This document shows positions 10,103 to 18,624 of a DNA stretch of 64,000 nucleotides, one piece after another (the first letter of the stretch is position 1; every line of letters begins with the position of its first letter). The DNA lies in contig JAHLLQ010000006.1 of assembly GCA_020444065.1 (NCBI GenBank), positions 248,001 to 312,000 of the forward strand. Reading direction: 5' to 3'. Source of the DNA: a bacterium (GTDB taxonomy: Bacteria > Sumerlaeota > Sumerlaeia > SLMS01 > JAHLLQ01). The notes under the pieces are model-generated. The model saw nothing but the letters and a program-made list of their open reading frames with translations, searched no databases and was not told where the DNA came from. The translations under genes were made by a program, and so were the position numbers.

Positions 10103-11209
10103 TCAGCCCAGGTAGCCTTGGCCTTCCTTGCGTGTACCGGTCGTGATACCTTCAACCATCAGTCGAAGTTCTTCGGGGCTGGTCGCGTAGGCCAGTGCGT
10201 CCTCGTAGGAGACGAGATTCGCTTCGATGAGCTTATGAAGCGACTGGTTGAAGCTCTGCATCCCCCAGTGCGCGCCTTCCTCGATCGCGGGTAAGAGTTC
10301 AAGCGTCTTGCCCTCGTTGAGGAGTTTCTTGACGAGTGGCGTCGTGACGAGAAGTTCGACCGCCGGGACACGGCCCTGGCCCCGCTTCAGCGGAAGCAGA
10401 CGCTGGCTGATGACGCCCTGCATGCCGAGGGCAAGCTCCATGCGAATCTGCTGGTGCAGGTACGCAGGGAAGAAGTTGATGATACGCTCGATCGTCTGCA
10501 CCGCATCGATCGTGTGTAGCGTCGAAAGAACAAGGTGGCCGGTTTCCGCGGCCGCCACGGCGGTGTTCACGGTTTCCAGGTCGCGCATTTCGCCGATCAG
10601 GATCACATCTGGTGCCTGGCGCAAGACGTGGCGCAAGGCATCGCCGAATGTCTTCGTGTCGAAACCGACTTCGCGCTGGCTGATGATGGCGTGCTTGTCG
10701 CTGTGCAGGAATTCGATCGGATCCTCGATCGTCACGACGTGGCACTTCCGAACGTCGTTGATGTGGTTGATCATTGCGGCCAGGGTCGTTGACTTGCCAG
10801 AGCCGGTGGTTCCGGTGACCAGCACAAGGCCACGGTGTTTCTCCGAAAGCACGCGAACGGTATCGGGTAGGTGGAGGTCGGAGAACTTGAAGTTCGGCCG
10901 GGTGATGTGGCGGAAGACCATCGCCACGGAACCGCGCTGGCGGAACAGGTTAACGCGGAAACGCCCAACGCCGGTCACGCCGATGGCAAGATCCATCTCG
11001 GGAATCTTCTCAAAAGCAGTAATCTGCTCCTCGGTCATCATGCCGTAGGCGAGGTCCTGAACGTCCTCGATGGTCATCTCGGAATAGTCCATAGCGCGAA
11101 TGATCCCGTCGACGCGCAGGTGAGGGGGAACGCCGGCTTTCAGGAAGAGGTCGGACGCGCCACGATCCACCATTTCTTGCAACAGATCTTCGAGACGAAT
11201 GGCAGGCAT
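10103..11209 (-). CDS. pilT: Type IV pilus retraction ATPase PilT
   Basis: PilT is the cytoplasmic hexameric ATPase that depolymerises type IV pili and powers twitching motility. The 368-residue product has the family's usual length and all expected motifs: Walker A GTTGSGKST at about residues 133-141, Walker B VILIGEMRD, the His box STLHTIDAVQTIERI, and the N-terminal start LEDLLQEMVDRGASDLFLK. The ATG at 11209 is preceded by AAGGAG at a good distance. No other pilus motor or pilin gene is adjacent, although a TPR lipoprotein and secretin that could belong to a pilus lie at 15.5-17.4 kb. It is transcribed divergently from the methyltransferase gene at 11353 across a 143-bp gap. Confidence 0.97.
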   Translation of the reverse strand: MPAIRLEDLLQEMVDRGASDLFLKAGVPPHLRVDGIIRAMDYSEMTIEDVQDLAYGMMTEEQITAFEKIPEMDLAIGVTGVGRFRVNLFRQRGSVAMVFRHITRPNFKFSDLHLPDTVRVLSEKHRGLVLVTGTTGSGKSTTLAAMINHINDVRKCHVVTIEDPIEFLHSDKHAIISQREVGFDTKTFGDALRHVLRQAPDVILIGEMRDLETVNTAVAAAETGHLVLSTLHTIDAVQTIERIINFFPAYLHQQIRMELALGMQGVISQRLLPLKRGQGRVPAVELLVTTPLVKKLLNEGKTLELLPAIEEGAHWGMQSFNQSLHKLIEANLVSYEDALAYATSPEELRLMVEGITTGTRKEGQGYLG

Positions 11210-11352
11210 GCACAGATCTCCTTAGTGCCCCGCGGGGCTGTTTCATTCCCTTCGATTCTGGCCTTCGCCCTCAGCGATGTCAGCAGAAAAAAGGCGGTTG
11301 TGCCTGGCAACGGGACAGGATTATCAAGACCTCCTGCCCAGGGAGAGAACAC

Positions 11353-12483
11353 ATGCCAATCATCGCGGATGCTCTGAAGGCCATCAAGGAAACTCGCTTC
11401 GACCGTGCAGAGGAGCTCTTCACGGAACTTGAGAAGGATCAGGCTAAGCGGTCTGAAGTTCTGGCACACAGGGCCTGGATGTACCGAGCTCTAGGGCGAT
11501 ATGAGGAAGCTCGACGGGACTACGAGGCGCTGGTTTCGATCCCATCCGATGACCTTTTGGTCCACGCTCTGCATGCGGATGCCGTGCGCCTGTGTGGCGA
11601 AGTGGACGAGGCTGCCAGGCTGGCTGTCGGGATTCTGGCGAAGGACCCTTTTCAAGCGCTCGCATGCACGGTCGTTCGCTCCTGCCAGGATGCAAAGGGC
11701 GTGACGACGCCCCTCCCGCCTATTGAACCGGGTCCGGAAAATGTCCCGCCTCATATTCCCTGGAACAAGGGCATCGCTGCCATCGAGTCCTCCCCTGACA
11801 GCTATCCGACATCGTCCTATCCGGAGGTCGGACGCTTTCTGTATGGGTTTGTGCGTGCCCTGCGGCCTTCGATTATCGTCGAGACGGGGACGTTCATTGC
11901 ACTCTCCTCGCTCTGTATGGCACAGGGATTAGAGGAAAACGGCTTCGGCCACCTGCACTCCTTTGACCTCTTCATGAACCGCCCCGGCTGGGTCTCGCCG
12001 GTGATCGGAAGGTGCGATGATGCTCTCCAGGTCGCCAGGGCGCACATCGAACATGGGGGGCTTTCTCACCGAGTGACGTTCCACAAAGGCGATTCTTCCT
12101 CAACCATTCGTGAGGCATTTGCGGGGAAGACGGATTGCGTGGACCTGGCCTTCATCGATGGGGACCACACGATCAAAGGAGCCTTACGCGACTGGGAAGC
12201 CATCCATCCGCTGATCAAGGAAGGCGGATTCATTCTGCTGCACGACACGGTCCCGGAGAAGTGCAACTGGATGGGACCGGAGTACCTGATGGTTGAGCTC
12301 GGGAAGCGCTGGCCCAAGGCCTATCGTTGGGTCAATGTTCCGACGCCCGAGGGATTTGGTATCGGGATTATTCAGAAGATCGCCCATGTCGATGCCAAGG
12401 CATGGCGCCCGCCGCTCATGGAGCTGTTCTTCGAAGAACTCCATCGAAAACGTATGGATCGCAAGATGCAAAAAGAGACCTAG
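11353..12483 (+). CDS. TPR-containing class I SAM-dependent methyltransferase
   Basis: The 376-residue cytoplasmic protein has two or three TPR-like helices at residues 1-110 and then a Rossmann-type methyltransferase domain of the Methyltransf_24 type. The SAM-binding motif I is IVETGTFIALSS (about residue 177), followed by the acidic strand end HSFDLF and the characteristic DLAFIDGDHTIKGAL and GGFILLHDT segments. The substrate cannot be told; relatives modify small molecules or sugars. The ATG follows AGGGAGAGA at ideal spacing. The gene converges on the DUF3800 gene and their stop codons share bases (12480-12483). Confidence 0.85.
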   Translation: MPIIADALKAIKETRFDRAEELFTELEKDQAKRSEVLAHRAWMYRALGRYEEARRDYEALVSIPSDDLLVHALHADAVRLCGEVDEAARLAVGILAKDPFQALACTVVRSCQDAKGVTTPLPPIEPGPENVPPHIPWNKGIAAIESSPDSYPTSSYPEVGRFLYGFVRALRPSIIVETGTFIALSSLCMAQGLEENGFGHLHSFDLFMNRPGWVSPVIGRCDDALQVARAHIEHGGLSHRVTFHKGDSSSTIREAFAGKTDCVDLAFIDGDHTIKGALRDWEAIHPLIKEGGFILLHDTVPEKCNWMGPEYLMVELGKRWPKAYRWVNVPTPEGFGIGIIQKIAHVDAKAWRPPLMELFFEELHRKRMDRKMQKET

Positions 12484-13292
12484 TCAGATCGGTCGGCCCC
12501 GGTTGTCGCGGTCTCACTGTACCGGTCGTGCTTCGCGGCCTCTCTTCGCCATAAGTAGACAAAGCCGCGAATTGGATAACCACGCGGATCCAAAGCCTCG
12601 GACTGGTAGGTGTGACGCTTCACAAGTCCCTGATAGAGGGCATTAATCTGGGCATCGTGGCCGTGAAGGATCTGCTTCGCGAACAGCTTCGGAAAGACAT
12701 ACTCATGATAGCGGCGCGCCACGGTCGCGACGAAGTCGGCCACCTGAAGGCCGCAGGCATCCTGCGGGCGCTGGATCAAGGGATAGCCAACCAGGCCACA
12801 TCGGCCTGCATCGGGATTCCCGAGAAGCTCCGTCTGAATGTCACACAGAATGTCCAGTTCCTCTGGCCGCCCGGGCGGGATCACGATGGTACCAGTAGTC
12901 TCTCGTTCGGCCAGGAGTTGAGTGATTGGCGCGAGAAGGTACTGATAGGAGAGCGGCAGGAGCCAGCGGCTGTGCGCAGGGCGATCGGTCGTGGCCTTGT
13001 CGACCACGACGAGGAAGAACCGCGCATCGAGCCCCGATACGATCCGCAGGAATCCTTTGCAGAGTCCCAGCGTCCAGCCCTTCTCTGCATTGCGAGGATG
13101 GAGCAGTGTATTCGCATCGAGCATGGGCGCGTGCGTTGTGGCGTCTCGATTGAAGGACCTGAGAAGGCCATTCAATCGGATCTGGAGCGATCTCCACTTG
13201 ATGTCCGGGATTGCGACACCTGCAAGCGTCCAAAACCTCCCGGCCGCCCCATCAACGGGCTTGCCGGATTGCTGCATATAGATGAAGTCCAT
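12480..13292 (-). CDS. DUF3800 family protein
   Basis: The 270-residue product matches the layout of DUF3800 proteins: a strand-turn N-terminus ending in SG (MDFIYMQQSG), a conserved WTLAGVAIP strand, a middle region with FFLVVVDKA, and a C-terminal QDACGLQVADFVATVARR segment typical of the family. In most members the N-terminus reads Y-I/V-D-E-S-G; here the acidic pair is replaced by Gln-Gln, so a metal- or nuclease-type active site may be altered. DUF3800 is a predicted RNase H-like fold often seen near mobile elements and defence genes, but no such neighbours are visible. GGAAGTGAG precedes the start codon. Its TAG overlaps the convergent methyltransferase stop. Confidence 0.8.
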   Translation of the reverse strand: MDFIYMQQSGKPVDGAAGRFWTLAGVAIPDIKWRSLQIRLNGLLRSFNRDATTHAPMLDANTLLHPRNAEKGWTLGLCKGFLRIVSGLDARFFLVVVDKATTDRPAHSRWLLPLSYQYLLAPITQLLAERETTGTIVIPPGRPEELDILCDIQTELLGNPDAGRCGLVGYPLIQRPQDACGLQVADFVATVARRYHEYVFPKLFAKQILHGHDAQINALYQGLVKRHTYQSEALDPRGYPIRGFVYLWRREAAKHDRYSETATTGADRSD

Positions 13293-13644
13293 CAGTTCTC
13301 ACTTCCGCCCAGAGCTTGTTCGGTCCCAGTCCCAAGGGCCTCCAAAGGCAAGAGCTCCACTCGCCTCGTTCACCAAAGATCAAATGCGACTTTGTGATTC
13401 TTCACATGTTCAAATACACACCTAATAAGATAGTCTGTCAGAAGTCCACCCTGATTTTGCGAACATGCGAAAAAATCGTATCTTCACCGACAACCCAGTA
13501 ATCATTGCGCACTGAGAGTATATTTGACGCACACCGACCGCCAATTCTTCCCACTTTGGCGTTTCCAATTGAACCTGTGCATCGGACTTGCCCATGTTCC
13601 GGGTATCGGGAAATGGAGCCACCTGTTCCCCGCAGAATCCTTTC
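13293..13644. other. Divergent intergenic region between DUF3800 and PBP2 genes
   Basis: This is an unusually AT-rich stretch for the window, especially 13380-13520, and holds no supported gene. It should contain the promoters of both divergent genes. A plus-strand candidate promoter is annotated separately. Two in-frame upstream starts for the PBP2 gene (TTG 13588, ATG 13594) fall in its right end. Confidence 0.6.
13457..13484 (+). promoter_or_regulatory. Candidate sigma-70 promoter for the PBP2 gene
   Basis: TTGCGA, a 16-bp spacer, then TATCTT gives a fair match to -35 and -10 boxes in the AT-rich gap, about 150 bp before the PBP2 start codon. Each hexamer matches consensus at four of six positions, so this is only a candidate. 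Confidence 0.35.
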
Positions 13645-15456
13645 ATGTTGAAGGCTCCCGTGGAGTTTCGTTCTCAACCTCTTCGCCAGTCGCCACGATT
13701 CGCGTTTCGCAAGCGCGCCAGCGCCGTCGTGCTGATTGCAATCGCCGTTGTCTTCGTCGGTCGTGTGGCGTGGCTGACCACGGTCCAGGGCGATCGCTAT
13801 GCCGAGGCTGCCGAAGACAATCTTCAGTCTCTTCGCCGACTGGAGGCTCCACGCGGGAATATCCTCGATCGCAACGGCGAACCACTTGCACTCAACCGCA
13901 AAGCCTATTCCATAACATTCTCTCGATATCGCCTTTCGCGCGCGGAGGTCGCTCAGTCGCTCCGTGATCTGGGTGAATTGCTCGATGAAGATCTGAGCGG
14001 CCGTGTGGACGAAATCATGGAGACGCGGCCCTCGTGGACGCGCCATCGACTCGCGCGACATCTGACGCAGAGCCAGGTCGTTCCGATTCTCGAGCGCCCG
14101 GAGGATTTCCTGGGCATGCGCGTAGCGGCCGATTTCCAGCGCGAGTATCCGCACGGCTCCGCAATGGCGCCGGTGCTGGGATTCCTTGGCAAGATTCAAC
14201 CGGCTGAGGTCGAGATCTACACAAGGCCCTTGTACTTGCCGGACGCCTACGTCGGACGAATGGGGCTCGAGGCGCAGTATGAAGATCGGCTTGTGGGCAA
14301 GCCGGGGCGCGAGCGATTGCGACGCGATGCCCGCGGGCGGCTCTTGGCCGATCCAAATGTCGAGCAGCCGGCGCGGCCGGGCGATGATCTCGTCCTGACC
14401 ATCGATCAGCAATTGCAGGAGTTTGCCTTCGAGAAACTCGGGCCTGATAAGGGTTCCGTTGTCGTTATGGATGTCGGTTCCGGCGAAGTGTTGGCGTTGG
14501 TGTCGTCGCCGAGCTTCGATCCAGAGCGCCCCTGGCTGAGTGAGATCGCCGACCAGCCTGTCTCGTATCTGAACCGTTCGGTGCAGGGCGGCTACCCGCC
14601 GGCGTCGACGTTTAAATTGGTTTCAGCCTCGGCCGCCCTGAAGGCCAATCTCTCCCCCACCGAGACGCGTGTCTGCCGCGGACATTATGAATTGCCCGGC
14701 TGGGGTCGTCCGTACTGGTGCGATGCGAGATCGGGACATGGTCCGACGAATCTGCACCACGCGATTCAGTGGTCGTGCAACGCGTACTTCTACGAGGTTG
14801 CTCACGAGATCGGCGGCGATCGCATTCTTGCCGCGGCGAGGGATTTCGGATTCGGTGATGTGACGGGGATCGATCTTCCGGGCGAACGCGCGGGAGCATT
14901 GATGAAAGATGGAAAGCATCCTAACGATGGGGAGACACTAAATATCGCAATCGGACAGGGCGCGTTGATCGCGACGCCACTGCAGGTTGCGGTCGCGTAT
15001 GCGGCGCTGGCAAACGGCGGCGAACTCGTGCGTCCCCGAGTCGTGCGAGAGATTCATCCCGGCGATGGCCGCGCAGCGGAGATGCTACCGACTCGAACAA
15101 ACGGGCGGATTTCGCTGAGCACACTGGAGCGCCAACGTCTGATCGCGGCATTCTACGATGTCGTCAATGCACCGGGCGGAACGGCTTATCGCGTCGGCTT
15201 CGAGCCGCATTGGGAAGTCTGCGGGAAGACGGGAACCGCCGAGAACGGCCGCGGCGGACTGGATGCGTGGTTTGCAGCGTTCTACCCCCGCAGCGCACCC
15301 CGATACGTGGTCATCACGCACTTGGAAGAGGCCGACGCCCACGGCGGCGAAGTGGCCGCGCCTCTGGCCCGCGATATCATTGCTTTCCAACATGGCGAGT
15401 ATGTCGAACCGACAGAGTCGGACGAGATGATGCTCAGCGACATGCTCGACGAGTAG
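13645..15456 (+). CDS. mrdA: Penicillin-binding protein 2, elongasome transpeptidase
   Basis: PBP2 cross-links peptidoglycan during lateral wall growth in the periplasm, anchored by one N-terminal membrane helix. From ATG 13645 the protein has 603 residues: a short basic cytoplasmic tail, a membrane helix (AVVLIAIAVVFVGRVAWL, about residues 30-48), a pedestal domain with RGNILDRNGEPLA, and the transpeptidase domain. The three active-site motifs are all present: STFK with the nucleophilic Ser at about 321, SCN at about 377, and KTGTA at about 528. Upstream in-frame starts at 13588 (TTG) and 13594 (ATG) would add 17-19 residues; none has a strong ribosome binding site. No rodA or mreCD neighbours are seen. 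Confidence 0.93.
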   Translation: MLKAPVEFRSQPLRQSPRFAFRKRASAVVLIAIAVVFVGRVAWLTTVQGDRYAEAAEDNLQSLRRLEAPRGNILDRNGEPLALNRKAYSITFSRYRLSRAEVAQSLRDLGELLDEDLSGRVDEIMETRPSWTRHRLARHLTQSQVVPILERPEDFLGMRVAADFQREYPHGSAMAPVLGFLGKIQPAEVEIYTRPLYLPDAYVGRMGLEAQYEDRLVGKPGRERLRRDARGRLLADPNVEQPARPGDDLVLTIDQQLQEFAFEKLGPDKGSVVVMDVGSGEVLALVSSPSFDPERPWLSEIADQPVSYLNRSVQGGYPPASTFKLVSASAALKANLSPTETRVCRGHYELPGWGRPYWCDARSGHGPTNLHHAIQWSCNAYFYEVAHEIGGDRILAAARDFGFGDVTGIDLPGERAGALMKDGKHPNDGETLNIAIGQGALIATPLQVAVAYAALANGGELVRPRVVREIHPGDGRAAEMLPTRTNGRISLSTLERQRLIAAFYDVVNAPGGTAYRVGFEPHWEVCGKTGTAENGRGGLDAWFAAFYPRSAPRYVVITHLEEADAHGGEVAAPLARDIIAFQHGEYVEPTESDEMMLSDMLDE

Positions 15457-15506
15457 TCCCGTTTGCACTTGCCGGATTCAAAACCTGACAGATAGGCTAG
15501 CTCCCG

Positions 15507-16124
15507 ATGCGAACTTCGACCCGAACCAGATTCGCCGTGCAGCTTCTCTTCGCCGTGCTCCTCGCGGGATGCGCGCACGGGCCCGACTTCGATCCGCAGG
15601 CTCCTTTCGAAGAGACCTACGCACAGGCTGTCGCCGCCCTGAACGCCAATGACTTCGGTGCGGCGGAAGAAGGATTCCGCATGGCGCTGAAGAAGAATCC
15701 GCGCCACGCGAATTGCCACTACTATCTCGGGACTCTTCTGGCGAGGCGGGGTGAGGAGGAGATGGCGATCGTCGGACTGGAGCGCGCGATCGAACTGGAG
15801 CCGGCTTTCCCGGAGGCCTACTATAATCTGGGAACTCTGCGGATGAATCGCGGCGATCTGGATCTTGCGATCAAGCTGCTCGAAGAATCCATCCGGCTGA
15901 ATCCGGACTACCCGCCGACCTATGTGAATTTGGGGAAGGCCTATTTCCTGGCCGGCTCACTCGAGTTGGCGGGTGCAGCCTACGAAGAAGCGCTGAGCCG
16001 CGATCCGGACAGCATTCCCGCGTTGGCAAACCTCGAGATGTTGGCGCGAGGGGCCGGCGAGGAGGAGCAGGCGCGCGAGTACGAACGTCGCCTCGAGGAA
16101 GCACGTTCCAAATCCAACCACTGA
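15507..16124 (+). CDS. TPR lipoprotein, TadD/PilF-like
   Basis: The 205-residue product begins with a lipoprotein signal (RFAVQLLFAVLLAGC; lipobox LAGC, acylated Cys about residue 22) and continues with four or five TPR units (residues 35-195), for example NCHYYLGTLLARRGEEE and PTYVNLGKAYFLAGSLE. This is the architecture of pilus-assembly lipoproteins: PilF/PilW for type IVa secretins and TadD for Flp/Tad pili, which help place the secretin in the outer membrane. The gene immediately downstream (10 bp) encodes a secretin, which supports this role. Start ATG 15507 fits the signal peptide; the ribosome binding site is weak. Confidence 0.8.
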   Translation: MRTSTRTRFAVQLLFAVLLAGCAHGPDFDPQAPFEETYAQAVAALNANDFGAAEEGFRMALKKNPRHANCHYYLGTLLARRGEEEMAIVGLERAIELEPAFPEAYYNLGTLRMNRGDLDLAIKLLEESIRLNPDYPPTYVNLGKAYFLAGSLELAGAAYEEALSRDPDSIPALANLEMLARGAGEEEQAREYERRLEEARSKSNH

Positions 16125-16134
16125 AGGATTACCA

Positions 16135-17403
16135 ATGACCTTCCGTTTTGTCCTTGTTCTGACATTGCTCATTTCGCTGGCGAGCACCGCCTTGGCCCAG
16201 GATGCCATCGATCTGCGCCAGGAGCGCTTGAATCGCTTGCTGGCCGATTATCCAACCGTGCAAACGGAACGGCGCGGCGATGACCTGGTACTGCTGGGAT
16301 GGGCGAAGGATGCGTCCGAACGCGCGAAGATTGATGCGATCCTGGCAGCCGAGGAAGGCGTGATCGATCTGACGACAGAGGACATCGCCGCATCGGACCG
16401 GATGATCGAAATCGATGTGATCATCGTCGTCGTGGGCGATACGATCACGGAAAGCACGGGATTCGATTTCCTGCAATTGATCAACATCCAGTCGCAATTC
16501 TTTGCCGCGCGCCACAAGCGTGACGGCACCGGTTTTCAGGGTCCGTCGGCGTTTGGCGCGGTCCTTGAAGATACGCAGTGGGGCGGCCTGTTTGCGGCGG
16601 CGGTGGATTACAATGTCACGATCGCGAATGCGAGCGATGAATCCGTGCGCGTGCTGGCTCGCCCGCACCTGACAACGCTGAATGGTCAGGAAGCCCACTT
16701 CCTCTCCGGCGGCGAAATCGTGTTCAAGGTCACCGGCATCGAGAGCGGCGATATCAAGCCGTATCCGTTCGGTATTCGCCTGGATGTCACGCCGACGATC
16801 CTGAAGTCACGCACCAGCGAAGGTGAAGAGCAAGTGCTGCTGAAAGTTTCGGCCGAACGCACCAGCGTACTGGGAAGATTGCTGGCGTCTGAGACGAACG
16901 ACGATGTGAACTTCGACAAGACCACGGTCTCCAGCCAGGCCGTGCTGCGCATGAACGAAACGCTGATTCTCAGCGGCCTGTACCTGCGGGAATACCGCGA
17001 GCGAAAGTCCGGCTTCCCCTACCTGCGCGATGTCCCTGTTCTGAAGTATCTCTTCTCCAACGAGACCGACGTAGATGATGTACAGAGTGCGGTGATCTTC
17101 CTGACACCACGAGAGCCTGGCAAGATCAACGAGGAACTTCAGAAGAACACACAGGCATTCCTCGATCGCCGGGAAGAGTACGTGGAGGCTCGCAATAGGG
17201 GCCCTGAGGCCATTGCCGAATTCAAGCAGCGTCACCCGGACTGGTACAAGCCTCAGCCGAACAAGTACGCGACGCACATCTATCTGTCGAACAACAGCGA
17301 TGTGTACCGCGCCATTCGCGGCGAGGATTTGAGTACGGAAGGCTTGCGTCGGGATATTCTGTCGGTGCCAACGGCCGAAGAGGCTCGCAAGAAGCGAGAC
17401 TGA
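16135..17403 (+). CDS. Short secretin (type II/III secretion or Tad pilus, CpaC/RcpA-like)
   Basis: Secretins form the outer-membrane ring for pili or secreted proteins. The 422-residue product has a Sec signal peptide (residues 1-21), a BON- or N-domain-like region (about 30-80, ERRGDDLVLLGWAKDASE), and a secretin core (about 85-325) with the family hallmarks VRVLARPHLTTLNGQEA, FLSGGEI, FGIRLDVTP and SGFPYLRDVPVLKYLF. An 85-residue hydrophilic tail follows. The length and domain plan match CpaC/RcpA-type Tad secretins better than PilQ or GspD, which are longer. AAGGAT precedes the ATG. It lies 10 bp after a TadD-like lipoprotein gene, so the two form an operon, but no other tad/cpa genes are in the window. 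Confidence 0.85.
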   Translation: MTFRFVLVLTLLISLASTALAQDAIDLRQERLNRLLADYPTVQTERRGDDLVLLGWAKDASERAKIDAILAAEEGVIDLTTEDIAASDRMIEIDVIIVVVGDTITESTGFDFLQLINIQSQFFAARHKRDGTGFQGPSAFGAVLEDTQWGGLFAAAVDYNVTIANASDESVRVLARPHLTTLNGQEAHFLSGGEIVFKVTGIESGDIKPYPFGIRLDVTPTILKSRTSEGEEQVLLKVSAERTSVLGRLLASETNDDVNFDKTTVSSQAVLRMNETLILSGLYLREYRERKSGFPYLRDVPVLKYLFSNETDVDDVQSAVIFLTPREPGKINEELQKNTQAFLDRREEYVEARNRGPEAIAEFKQRHPDWYKPQPNKYATHIYLSNNSDVYRAIRGEDLSTEGLRRDILSVPTAEEARKKRD

Positions 17404-17414
17404 AAGCCTTCGAC

Positions 17415-18461
17415 CTAGAAATACCCGGAAAACCTGTACATCAAGCCAAGCAGGAACTCGACGACCACAAGTACACGAAGAAGTGACTTCCCTTTCCCCT
17501 CGTACTGCGAAAAGGCGTACCAGACTTTTGTCAAGCTGCAGCAGCAACAACAGATAAGAACAAGGATGCGAACCCACCTGCTTTCCGACTCATCCGTAAT
17601 CGCATGGATGAGACACCAGATCCATGTCCCGAGAAACAGGATGAAAATGCCCCCTGACAGAATCATGCCGGCGATCGAGATTTCCTCGGAACCGCCGTCA
17701 TTGAGAATGCTGTCCAGGATCCGAGAAAGCTCATCTGGCATCTCGGACGATCCCGTATCCGAGGCATCCCCATCCTCGGAAATAGTATCGTACCCCGCCA
17801 CCCCCTCGTTCCAATCGCCCGAGGGGTTCATTTCTGCGCCTGGGAGGTTGTTGCGATCGTAGCCGAGATTGCTTTCCTGATAGTTCTTGTATGTATCGGG
17901 GAGCGGAGCGGCATCGAAGGCGGGGTGATTGCCTTTGCTCTCCCCCGGCTGCATTGTGATCACGGCCGTCCCTTTGAGGGGAAATGCCTGTGTCCTGTTC
18001 TCGGGGATCAGTTGAAATTCGCCATCCTTGTATCCCAGGATGGTCACGTTCTCATAGACTCGCCGGCCACCGACTTGAGTAGGTGTCGCGAGGTGATAAG
18101 TGCGCCCCTCGCCATTGTCGCCGATCTCCAAACTGATCACGCGGCTCAGTTCCACCGGATAGGTGGCGGCGTCGGGGCTGGGTTTGACGTTCAGGACGAG
18201 ATGATTGTCCGCGTCCAACTCCGCACTGTGGATGATGACATTGTCGAAGGTATTGCTGGTGCCGTCCTTCATGTCCACGACGAGGCGATCCGCCCCCGCA
18301 ATCATGGGGATCAGCATGCAGACAAGAAGAAGTGCGCCCTTGATCAGGGCTAGGCGCGCCAATCCTGGAAATCGTCTCGTAGTGATCTGAGACACCAGTC
18401 TCTGCCCCTCCGGCAGCACATGATTTGACCTACTGTTCATGCAAAATGCTGGCATGCGCAT
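17415..18461 (-). CDS. Hypothetical membrane-anchored protein with C-terminal Cys cluster
   Basis: I do not recognise this family. Visible parts are an N-terminal hydrophobic segment (LIKGALLLVCMLIPMIAGA) likely to be a signal peptide or anchor, a beta-rich extracytoplasmic domain (DRLVVDMKDGTSNTFDNV onward), a long acidic Ser/Asp/Glu-rich linker, and two C-terminal hydrophobic segments, one containing five consecutive cysteines. The start is uncertain: an in-frame TTG at 18497 and ATGs at 18461 and 18440 are all possible, and none has a strong ribosome binding site. It converges with the secretin gene with an 11-bp gap. Roles in envelope biology are possible but unsupported. Confidence 0.65.
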   Translation of the reverse strand: MRMPAFCMNSRSNHVLPEGQRLVSQITTRRFPGLARLALIKGALLLVCMLIPMIAGADRLVVDMKDGTSNTFDNVIIHSAELDADNHLVLNVKPSPDAATYPVELSRVISLEIGDNGEGRTYHLATPTQVGGRRVYENVTILGYKDGEFQLIPENRTQAFPLKGTAVITMQPGESKGNHPAFDAAPLPDTYKNYQESNLGYDRNNLPGAEMNPSGDWNEGVAGYDTISEDGDASDTGSSEMPDELSRILDSILNDGGSEEISIAGMILSGGIFILFLGTWIWCLIHAITDESESRWVRILVLICCCCCSLTKVWYAFSQYEGKGKSLLRVLVVVEFLLGLMYRFSGYF

Positions 18462-18624
18462 GGAGGGGTCCAGGGAAAATCGCAGTGATGACCACAAAAC
18501 TCCGGATCACCCCGGTCTAATTCCTGCTCCGGGGGACGATTGCCCTTTGACGTGGAGTGGCAGTCTGTGCACCCTTGCGCGCCCCTGGCCGAGAGCCGGG
18601 GAGTTTTTGTGAAGATCGAGAGTT

